From Alitta virens (taxonomy: Eukaryota > Annelida > Polychaeta > Phyllodocida > Nereididae), in assembly GCA_932294295.1 (NCBI GenBank), contig OW028580.1:23856975-23920974 (forward strand): a stretch of DNA of 64,000 nucleotides, written 5' to 3'. A program made the translations under genes and the position numbers. Position 1 is the stretch's first letter. Every line of letters starts with the position of its first letter. Below the pieces are notes generated by a model, which made no database searches, had not been told where the DNA came from, and saw nothing but the letters and a program-made list of their open reading frames with translations. Positions 55,551-64,000 of this stretch are shown here, in pieces.

Positions 55551-55706
55551 GAAAAACGTCCTATTGCGCTGGCGTTTCACTGACAACTGAGGGCACAGAG
55601 GAGAGCCCAGCTTAACCCCAGCGTCCCCCTAACGACCTGAAGATAAGGATTGATTAATTGGCCATGTGTGCCATCTTTAAACTATATTAATATATATTAA
55701 TTCCCC
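55551..55706 (-). repeat. Ngaro split repeat X, 5' terminal copy
   Basis: 156 bp. It matches 51609-51764. It marks the 5' end of the element on the - strand. Confidence 0.93.
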
Positions 55707-56730
55707 TAAATAAAATAAATAACATTTTGGATTTGGTATGCAATACCTCCGAAATACACACTAAGGAATACCTACTACATGTAAGTACTTGAAAATCAGG
55801 TATAAAATACATCTATTTCTGAGAGACATTCCCTTACTAGGTTTAATTGTCTTTTCTTTGTTGAGGTATTTGAGTGTTCCTAGGGGTCTATCTGCTAGCT
55901 GTCATCTTGCATGATGTTGTTGCGGCTAGGCTTCTTGCTTTCCTGGTCTGTCCTGATCTCGGTTTGGCAGGATACTGTGGTGTGTCCACGTCATACGGTG
56001 GCGCCTTAGTGGTTTGATATTGAAGCGAGTGATCGGTGGTGTAGTGTTACTGGTTGTGTAACTGGTGACTTGGTGTGGCAGTTGTCATTGCTGCTGGTCC
56101 GGTGTTCGTGGACTGACACGACATACGAAGAAGATCTGCATTTGGCGGCCTTGCAGGGACACGGCTTATGATCTTCTTAAGCGTTGGCGATAGTCACATG
56201 TTCTGTGACTGGTGCTACTGTTGCTGCTATGAACGCGGACGCATGACATCATGGCTGCTGGTCCTCATGTGTGGATGCAAGACGTCAAATCGGCCTGGGT
56301 TACATTGTGCTGCAATGAATTCTTGGGAACACATAGTATTTTCACCATAATTACATATTGACCAGTATAGGAAGCACTTATGCTCAGTTTTAATCTGTGT
56401 ATAAAATTATGTGTAAACTTTATCCAAAACATGTCTAAAATTACAGATTGGGTGTTAAAATATGTTCTATGCTAGGTGTATATACTACTTGTCTACATAA
56501 ATACGCAATGTTCTACTTCAAAGACAATCTACACAATGTTCTAACAGATTGATGATGGGGAGGTTGGATGGTTTATGCTTTACAAAGAGGCTTCGCCCTG
56601 TATAAATGCGTATTGGATGAAACACTTGTCGCCCATGTAAATACACAGTCCAAAAATTCTACAAATGTTTATAGTTTCTAATATTGGGATTAAACTTTTA
56701 TGTATGGAGTTAATTCAGATGCCATAGAGG
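55707..56730 (-). other. Provirus 3' noncoding region upstream of the Ngaro insertion
   Basis: About 1 kb between the env stop and the Ngaro element. The remaining part before the 3' LTR is 51187-51386. No ORF is supported. Confidence 0.5.
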
Positions 56731-59417
56731 TTATGGCCTGCTTAAGAAGACGGTGGTGGTTTTGGGAATCGTTTCCTCTGCATTGGTTGCATTGTCGGCG
56801 GTTGCGGCGTCGTTGATGGTGTCCTCTCTAGATGTTGGTCTAATCCATCTTATCCTTCCAGGCTCTAAAATATCTGTCCCTGGAGGTAGGAGGGCAGCTG
56901 CTGATGGTGACTGTTCTTCGGTGGTTCTCATCCGAGAGTATGGCAGTGGTAGTCCACTACGTGGGCTAGACAGTTTCGTCCAAGCACTGATGGTCCAAGC
57001 TTGGTTGTCCTGGAGTAAAATAACCTTGACCGTATGGAATTGTGTGGTCAGTTGGCGGCATCCGTTGTAAGTGGTCCATGGGAGTTGTACCTCCGCTGGA
57101 GGGATAATACGATTGGTGTCTGTGGATAATTCCAGTGGTGACCAATCTATATATAGATATCCACATAGGCCGCGCCATATGGTGTAAAAGTTCTTGATTT
57201 CAGCGTTGGCTGCTGCTGTGATTGCTTGGAGGTCATATGGGAAGGTTGTAATTTTTAAATGCAAAAATTTGGAGTTACTGTAGAGGCATATGTATAGCTC
57301 GGATTCCAGTGATGATAATTTGGCATTGGTCTCCACGAGGTGGTGGCATGCTGGCTTCATTCGATCACACAAGATCAGGATCGTGTTTACAATTGACAAT
57401 ATGAGAGCAGTGTTAATGACGATGGTCCGCCAGAGAGGGGTGTTGTCCTCCGTGATAATGGTTGGTGGTGTAGCTGTGGCAGGGGCGTAAAATTCTAACG
57501 CCTGTGTGGTGCCTACCAAGGCGGCTGTAGCCATTAAAACCTGTAGGGCAGCTTGTAATCTGCGCCATACAAAGAAGACGCTTGCTATCGTAGCTATCTG
57601 AATTACAAATAAGGATGTAATCGTAATAGCTGATGCAATGGTGCCCTGTTCCGATCCAATCCATTCGATCATATTAAATACTGTCTGTCCATGGTCAGTG
57701 GCCGTAAAGGAGTCTAGGTCGGTGGCTAATGTTTGGTCGTCATCGTCTAAATTGAGTGTCGTCAGTTTCAGTTTGTCATGCAGAGCCTTTGGCAGGTGAA
57801 AATTATATTATTCTGGTGCGTATTGTGATGCTGTGAAATTACGTGGCATAGTGTGATTGTAAAGTTTAGCGTAAACTAAGAAGTTGACACTATATTGTAC
57901 AGTGGAATTGGACCTGTTACAGTCAAGTGCATCTGAATGTATGTGGGTGTGGTGCGAATGTAATGAGCACTTACATTGTAGCTGCACTACAAAAAGGCCC
58001 TTGTGTGAAATGGTGTTGTTAGGGTGGCAGGATTGTGTCCAGAGCCTGTTGGGTGTATAGAATAAATAGCCGCCCGAAGGTTGGGAATATACAAACTCTT
58101 TAGTGAGTGGCGGGGAGTTTAAAACGGTGTCCTTGCAGGCATGGAGTATTCCTGATGAAAACCCAAAATATAGTGCCAAAGAGCACGATAGTTGTGATGT
58201 TGGTTTTGGGATCACATTTTTAACGTTAATCTGGTCGTATATCGGTAGGGAATTTTCTGGTAATTCAAAATATGAATCATTATATCAGGATATGGCGAAC
58301 CATGGGTGTGTATTAGTTAAAACGGTATAAATGTCCGTGTGTTGTGCTGAAGGCACAGGTAAAATGTCTATACTATATAGGGAAAATATTGACGATGGGG
58401 TGGCTATTGGTATTCTAATTTTGATGTATATGTGTGTGTTGTCATAAGTTGCTGTTGTGAGGTGGTTGTCCCTGTAGTATGGTCTGATGTCAGAGTCAAC
58501 ATACAGGTTTTCTGAAATGTGTTTCACTCGGTTATTGACATCGTCCAGAATATCTCTCAAGTGGTCAGGAGCTAGTAAATTAGCTGTCAACTTTCCAGAA
58601 ATGAGCTCTGACATGTCTTTAACCCCTGTGAGCGTATGCATATGGATCTGTGTAAGAGTGTGTATGTGCATTTGATAGCGTTGTGCCCATGAAATGAAAT
58701 TTCTGGTTCTGTTAATCTGTAACATATTTTTGTAAACTTGTTTGGCCAAAGATTCTGCATATTGTTCGTACTTACGTAAGCTCAGTAGTTGTGTCTGTAA
58801 ATCTGTTACCACCGTATCCAAGGTCTTGAGATTCTCTCGGAAGGTGTCTACTCTCTCGTTGATTCGAACCTCAAAGGACTGTAGTTGGGTGACGTCGTGG
58901 ATCCTTTCCTGCTTTTCAGTTGCTATTAAAATCGCCAGTTTCTGCAGATGTGTTTGCAGAATCTTGACATCCTCTTCGGTGGCTACGCCCATTATTTTCT
59001 TTGCTACCATGCCTAGGAAATTAAACACCACGCTCTTTTGCGTCTAGGTGGTGTGGAGCGGTGAGGACGTGAGTCCATGATGGATTTGATCGATGCCTGG
59101 TTTGTTGTAATTTCCATGATTAGTTGTGAGGTTAAATCAAAGAAATTATTCTCCATATCCTCGATCATGGTGCAGATTGTATCATTTCCTGTTTCCTCAT
59201 CTTGGTCCGTTCGGCATGTCACTGCAGGATGCATAATGGTGAAATCCATAAAATATGGCAAGGCCAATGTATGATGCCATACCATTGGGGAAACATTGAT
59301 GTCTCTTTCCTTCACAAATACTGCGCCTACATTTGGCCTGACTATGACTTCAGCTGGAGAAAATGCCCCAATGCATATCGGTGAAATGCAGAGTGCCAAG
59401 ATGCTGCATGTGAACAT
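56731..59417 (-). pseudogene. env: Envelope (class I fusion-protein-like) gene, broken
   Basis: Reading from 59417: a signal peptide (about 20 hydrophobic residues), a short first subunit of about 125 residues, and a furin-type site RRKR near 59050. Next comes a hydrophobic fusion-peptide-like start (FNFLGMVAKKIMG), then a long heptad-repeat helix. An ectodomain with many potential N-glycosylation sites follows, then a membrane span near 57650-57570 and a C-terminal region of about 240 residues with two further hydrophobic stretches. The short-first-subunit layout resembles baculovirus F and errantivirus Env. Breaks: a one-base frame change between the cleavage site and the fusion peptide (59029-59040), an in-frame stop at 58287-58285, and another at 57810-57808. 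This copy cannot make the full protein. Confidence 0.82.
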
Positions 59418-59553
59418 CGTGCTTGTTTGACTGATAGTCGAAACTGATTATTGATGTCTTCGGGTGGTGTTTAAATGGGGTTCTCCTAAGTCTGGGTGTG
59501 TCGAGTTCCAAGTGGGCGTGACCCAGTTTTGACCTATGGTCAGTCAGCTGCAT

Positions 59554-60759
59554 GGTTTGTGAACATGGGGCGTGAAGATAGGGGTTGACGCCTCTGTGTC
59601 TAAGGGTGTTATGTAATATTGTTTAATTGGCTTGATGTGGCATCGAAAAGGACTTTGAATTAGGTCGATTGGCAATTAAGTGTCAAACGAAAAATGCGCA
59701 GTCACGCAATTAGTCCAATTAGTCATCTGGTAATGGGAGATACACAATGTGGAGGGTTTTGAATGAAGCATTGTAAATGAAAGATGAGCTAATGATAATG
59801 TTTATGTCCGGTCAAGGGCCTTTGTTGACCAGCTGTGTTGACAGCTTATATGTCCAACAAAGGTGCATTTACACAATGGGAGGTTTCGTTACATAAGAGT
59901 GGAAGAATGCTACAAGGTAATTGATGCATCTTCCCAAAGCCTAATTGGCCTTTTGTATGCTATCCGGGCTGTGGCTTTAGCGTAATATGCATTTTATGCT
60001 CACAACGTTTGAATGGCGTATTAATTTGGCAGGAGTTTGTACCTACCCCGTAATATTACGGCTTTGAATACCTAAAGTTAGTAGGAGTTCATTTGCCCTG
60101 CCTCTCATACAGACATATTAGCTGGCATCGGGGCTACTTTGCCAGTTTTTCCTTCATTGAATTAAGCAACGTTTGTTGCATGGTGTGAGGAAACTGCACC
60201 GCTTTTCCTTATATTTAAATTATAAAGGACTGCTAGGATAAGCATTCCTGACCCATATTTGTAATTTGAAGACGCATGGGATTTGCGTCTTTTCATGATT
60301 AGTATTCCCTAGTTTATGTATTTGACGACGCAGGGAAGTGCGTCTATAAATGGTAGCCCGACGTTTATTTTTGATAGCGCCCCGGCACCCCGGGCCCTAT
60401 TTTGTGACATTTTTGTTTGAAATAGCGCCTGTCAATGTACGTGGCCCTATAAAAGAACCTAAATTTGTATTGAAATAGTGCGTAGGTGAACGCGCTATTA
60501 AGTGGAATTTGTACCAGAAAATACCATGATTAAAATAGGAATAAGATTCAATAATACATTCAGACTTACAATGAGTCGGTTTGGCATGTTATGGCATCGT
60601 TCAGACGACGACCATAGGGCCTTACAGAATCATAGTAAGTAATTACAATACAAGTGACTTGGCATGATATGTGGTCTTACCGTAGACCGCCATATGGCCG
60701 CATCACTATCTAACATATAACACTTACTAACTAAATGTGCTTGTCCTATTTGGGTGATT
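59554..60759 (-). other. Provirus spacer between pol and env with two small hairpins
   Basis: No ORF is supported. Two stem-loops share the same stem: AAGACGCA/TGCGTCTT at 60269-60291 and GACGCA/TGCGTC at 60327-60344. AAATAGCGC-like words recur near 60363, 60420 and 60473. These may be RNA structures of the element. Confidence 0.5.
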
Positions 60760-61032
60760 TTACTTTAAGCTGTTACTCAGAGTATTTTGTGACCCTGCAA
60801 TTCGAAAGTGCTTGTCGTGTATTAATCTGTCGACATATTCAGAGCACTGCGGGTGAGCTTTCATGTCAATCCAAGTATTGGCTAGGCTTGATTTTCCCTG
60901 TGTATTTATTAATACCTGTAGGTCGCCATGTTTGAGTCTGGCTTTCGAGATGTGGTAGGACAATTGTGTTGGCACTGTTTTTGCCAAAATATTGTTTACC
61001 TGGTTTTCGTGCATTGTGAATGGTGCTGCCAT
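60760..61032 (-). CDS. Small provirus ORF, possibly a chromodomain-like Pol tail
   Basis: 90 codons in the same frame as the integrase remnant but separated from it by several stops (61075-61035). The pattern GDLQVLINTQG...ANTWIDMK...YVDRL faintly recalls the hydrophobic/Trp spacing of a chromodomain, which ends Pol in some gypsy lineages. This is a weak resemblance, and it may be an accessory ORF or a chance frame. Confidence 0.3.
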   Translation of the reverse strand: MAAPFTMHENQVNNILAKTVPTQLSYHISKARLKHGDLQVLINTQGKSSLANTWIDMKAHPQCSEYVDRLIHDKHFRIAGSQNTLSNSLK

Positions 61033-61074
61033 ACTAAGATATCTTACTGCTTAAGAATACTTCTAAAATCAGTT

Positions 61075-61790
61075 TTAAAATTTTGAGGACATGCTAGAAT
61101 TGTCTGATGCGTGTTCTATGCGCGCCTGTAAGATGTTAAAGTGAGGCTGTAGTTCAGCTAACATTTTACAGTATTGTTTTGGGGCGGGTGGCTGATTGCC
61201 TGTGTCATCTGTGACCATTTTCTTCATGGAATCTGTTCTGAAATCTTTCACATTATTAACACTACCTGCGTCTGTTCTGATCCATGCTATCTTGATGCGA
61301 TTAACGTGAAAGATACCCGAAAGTCTGTGGCCTTCTAGGGTTTCTAGTATCGCATGCGATCTGTCTAGCATGTGTTGTATAACCAATGGTCCGACGAAAT
61401 CTAATCTGATTTTCTTCGAATTGGTTTGAAGTGCACTGGCACTTGGGGCAAGCAAGTATACAAGCATACCTTCTGAAAACATTTGGTATTTTGTTGTTTT
61501 GTTCAATTGCTTGCGTGCTTGGTTGTGCTGTAGCTGGGCTAGAATTTCCAGCATCATTTTACCAATCTTTTGCAGTCTTTGTTTCAGTTTATCCACATAT
61601 TCTCTGTATGATGGGACAATATCTGAAATGTTACCACAGTCAAAAGTGGTCCTTGGATGTCTCAGGTATAGAAGGTAATATGGTGACATGTTACCTAAAG
61701 ATGGACTGGCAAAAGAATTGTATGCATAGGCTACTGAATTTACAAAAATGGGCCAATCATGACCATTATCTGTAAGGCAGGTTGTAAATA
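61075..61790 (-). pseudogene. pol: Integrase C-terminal remnant of the provirus pol
   Basis: The frame entering from the 5' LTR at 61790 continues with the end of a gypsy integrase: a WPIFVNSVAYAYNS block, SPYYLLYLRHPR, a helical region (LAQLQHNQARKQLNK), and a GPF-type C-terminal module (LDFVGPLVIQHMLDRS, then FHVNRIK). The HHCC zinc region and most of the DDE core are missing. The ATG at 61884 lies in the LTR and is not a natural start. The boundary marks the internal deletion. Confidence 0.85.
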
Positions 61791-62123
61791 TGGAAGACAA
61801 AGTCAGGAGTGATGTTGAGTGGAAGCTTGCCAAAGACAAGGGATCAAGTTCAAGCAGAGGCTTTTTATCTGATCTCCTAGACAAAGGCCAGGCTAGGCCG
61901 TTGCTAGGGAGACATAGAGAGACAAAGCCTCAATAGATCAATGCTGATCTCTGAGTCAGTGAAGCTGACCAGTTGGTCCATTGTCTACTCTTATATAACA
62001 ACAGCAGATGCAACTGCTGTTGGTTATGAATACTTAATTATAGTTGAGAGACAAAGGCCATCCTTTGTCTGTACAGTAAAGTATAGATATAGTTATACTT
62101 AATATAGAGTAAAGTATATAACA
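61791..62123 (-). repeat. 5' LTR of the env provirus (333 bp)
   Basis: Identical to 50847-51186 except for seven missing bases near 61830. The TATA box is near 61998-61988 on the - strand. TGATA follows at 62124-62128 as the outer target duplication. Confidence 0.9.
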
Positions 62124-62575
62124 TGATACTACCACCACAGAAAAAAATATAAACCTTGGTAAATGTAAGATATTTATCTAATATATCATAAATATGTATG
62201 CACAACAGACATGCATCTTTTCAACAACAAAAAAAGACAAATATGCCTGACAAATTCTGCTATATGATGCTACCTGTCACTTAACAGAACACTCTGGCTA
62301 TAGCTGGCTACTCAAAGCCAGATCTAGAAGTACATGCCACACCAATTGGTGCTTAAGTTGGGAGTAAAGCTTTTTTTTTTTTTTTTTTTTGACAAGATGC
62401 ATGTCTATTGAACATACATTTTTATGATATATTAGATACATTTCTTACGATTACCAAGGTTTATATTTTTCAGTGGTGATTGGTGTAACCAATTAAAAGC
62501 AGTTGGCTTTAGCCAGTTATAGGTACAGCCAGGAAAAGGTTGCTACAGCTGTCTAGAGTCGACCATATAGCATGA
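62124..62575. mobile_element. Right part of the split foldback MITE
   Basis: Arms 62144-62235 and 62395-62480 are inverted repeats of each other (AAATATAAACCTTGGTAAAT against TTACCAAGGTTTATATTT). The outer end, GGTTGCTACAGCTGTCTAGA, is the reverse complement of the start of the copy at 31893. A 22-T run lies near the centre (62371-62391). Confidence 0.75.
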
Positions 62576-63019
62576 AACTAACTGTATTTATTATACCTCT
62601 GCTATGTCTCATGACCTGTGATTGGCTGATACAGGGTCACATGACATTGCTTAAAAAGTCCTAGTGCCCCATTGTCTAGTGATTGTGCCATCATCAGTGT
62701 TGAAAAACAGATTGCTTGCATGGACAGTGGCTAGAAAAAAAAACTCAATGGGACCTATGTGGTTTTTAAGCAAATTTATCATGAATTTTGGTTTTGACGA
62801 ACATCTTAAAACTGAAAAGAGCTTGTGTAATATATATTAATCGTTTTTTTTTTTTTTATAATTGTTGCTTTTCATTTACAAGCAAAAAAGCTTAGTAAAA
62901 AAGAATAGGCCTAAATTTCAGTTGGTGGAGGTATAATAAACTATTTCAGATAACAACTCGGGAAATAGAGGTCAAATCAAATTTACTAGCGCTCTCGCAC
63001 CAGTATATTTGTATTGCTC
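62576..63019. other. No recognisable feature
   Basis: AT-rich DNA with a poly-T run at 62845-62857. Nothing is called. Confidence 0.5.
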
Positions 63020-64000
63020 TACAGGGTGCAGCATAAAACCTTGCACCAGCAGCTACTGCTACCTCTTTTGTTATTACCTCAATTGACAGTGATCGCATGC
63101 AGCTGCAATCAAACACATGAAAGCAATAATAGTCCTATCAAGAATGATAGATAATATGGATCTAAATATAGCACATGCACACTTATCATACCTTCAGGTC
63201 ATTTTCACCCTGGCCTTTGCAATACAAGCATTGGATTATGTCACTGATCATACAGATGTGTTACAGAACCTGTCTTGACCTTTTCCCCGACAAATAGGGC
63301 AAATATGTTTAACATACTTTTTGAAGGCAGTTGCTGCTTTTAACAGTTATATTGCAATCCCAGGATATACAACTATGTGATTTCGCTCAGCTCTAAAACT
63401 GGGTCAATTACTGCCGCCATTGAATTAGAAAATAAGAATCCAGTCATGACATGACATAATGCTGAGCTAATAAATGATTTGAACCTAATTTCAGGTATTA
63501 CGAGTTTCATGTCAAAAGAGAAATAATGAAATTATATCACAAAGAAATAATGAAATTATATCACAAAGATGTCAACATGATCTCACAGGTTGATATCAAA
63601 TGTCGAGATTGCTGCGAGATCAATATGTGATTACAGATTGATCTCGCAGTGATCTCATAATTATCTCGTGTGATGAGATCAGCGATGAGATCGCTGTTAG
63701 ATCGCTATGATATCAGATTCCTGACTGGGAAGGTAGAGCACTGACACCATTGAAGCGGAAAGTGCCATTTTGGGTTCAGCTCAATTTCTGTTATTTCTGT
63801 CAAATTAGCTGACCCATCCTCCTGAAAATCATATGATTATTTCCAGATTAGTTGGAGATTAAAATAGTCCCTCTGGAATGCCATTATATATCTCTGTTTC
63901 AATTTTATGACCTTGCTGGATCAAAACTGGAACCAACTTCTTATATAATACCATAATATATATGCACAAATATAAATCACTGAAGAAGGATTATGTACAA
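63020..64000. mobile_element. Second copy of the 43.9 kb TIR element, with an insertion, cut by window end
   Basis: It starts TACAGGGTGCAGCATAAAAC and follows the 43931 copy closely to about 63310 and again from about 63728. In between lies about 400 bp of unrelated sequence with a GAGATC/GATCTC-rich block (63575-63715) and a 23-bp tandem duplication (AAATAATGAAATTATATCAC twice near 63520-63568). The right TIR lies beyond 64000. Confidence 0.8.

Larger units (their letters stand above)
51387..55706 (-). mobile_element. Ngaro-type tyrosine-recombinase retrotransposon, apparently complete
   Basis: The 4.32 kb element has split direct repeats in the order expected for Ngaro/PAT-type elements. 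On the - strand: repeat X (55706-55551), ORFs, repeat Y (51926-51765), repeat X (51764-51609), repeat Y (51548-51387). X and Y abut exactly at 51764/51765. Such elements replicate through a circular DNA and integrate with a tyrosine recombinase instead of a DDE integrase. They leave no target duplication, and I see none. Four ORFs (two gag-like, RT-RNase H, recombinase) are open. The repeat copies are almost identical, so the insertion is young. Confidence 0.93.
50847..62123 (-). mobile_element. Defective env-bearing gypsy-type provirus with nested Ngaro element
   Basis: Near-identical repeats at the two ends (TGGAAGAC...ATAACA on the + strand) with TGATA on both outer flanks are the LTRs. 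The coding direction is minus. From the 5' LTR (61791-62123) the internal part begins abruptly inside the integrase catalytic-to-C-terminal region, so gag, protease, RT, RNase H and most of integrase are gone. Env follows at 59417-56731. Before the 3' LTR (50847-51186) a complete Ngaro retrotransposon has inserted. Similar LTRs imply a recent insertion, so either the deletion came afterwards or a defective genome was mobilised in trans. Confidence 0.85.

Noticed and set aside
61075..61884. 269-codon protein starting at 61884
   Set aside because: The first 31 codons are LTR sequence. Only the part after the LTR is integrase.

Overview
The window is nuclear DNA of an invertebrate animal, most likely a marine one. 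It is AT-rich, spliced, and loaded with tRNA-derived SINEs, LINE fragments, MITEs and three kinds of reverse-transcribing element. I cannot name the species. The host genes that can be recognised are animal membrane (receptor-type) guanylyl cyclases and one SAM-domain exon. Nothing prokaryotic is present.

Region by region. 1-10.8 kb: intergenic DNA with SINEs, a LINE tail, a hairpin MITE, microsatellites and short duplications. 10.8-29.1 kb: a seven-exon receptor guanylyl cyclase on the + strand. All GT-AG splice sites are in place, but it carries four frameshifts and two nonsense codons, so it is a pseudogene. Its second intron holds a very young 9.37 kb Ty3/gypsy element (16608-25977) with 219-bp LTRs differing by one base, a tRNA-Lys-like primer site, gag, pol, and an extra 3' ORF coding for two C2H2 zinc fingers followed by a coiled coil. 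29.1-47.5 kb: intergenic DNA with SINEs, a TIR element (32.4-34.2 kb), a fossil DIRS-like tyrosine-recombinase retrotransposon fused to a LINE reverse-transcriptase fragment (36.5-38.95 kb), a SAM-domain exon (41.1 kb), a Tc1/mariner transposase remnant (41.6 kb), a TIR MITE (43.9-44.9 kb), a possible unassigned exon (45.18 kb) and CpG-rich repeats. 47.5-48.5 kb: the undamaged first exon of a second, paralogous receptor guanylyl cyclase; I do not see its later exons in the window.

50.8-62.1 kb is a nested stack. A foldback MITE was split by an env-bearing gypsy-type provirus on the - strand (near-identical LTRs at 50847-51186 and 61791-62123, TGATA target duplication). The provirus has lost gag and most of pol but keeps the end of integrase and a large class-I fusion-protein-like env gene, broken by one frameshift and two stops. 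Inside the provirus sits an apparently complete Ngaro-type retrotransposon (51387-55706, - strand) with split direct repeats, two gag-like ORFs, an RT-RNase H ORF and a tyrosine recombinase ORF. The window ends in a second copy of the 43.9 kb MITE that carries a further insertion.

The most interesting signals are the gypsy element's extra zinc-finger/coiled-coil ORF, the envelope gene with a long multi-hydrophobic C-terminal region, the decayed cyclase whose intact catalytic exon has changes at the guanine-specificity and transition-state positions, and the three-layer insertion history that can be read directly from the sequence.
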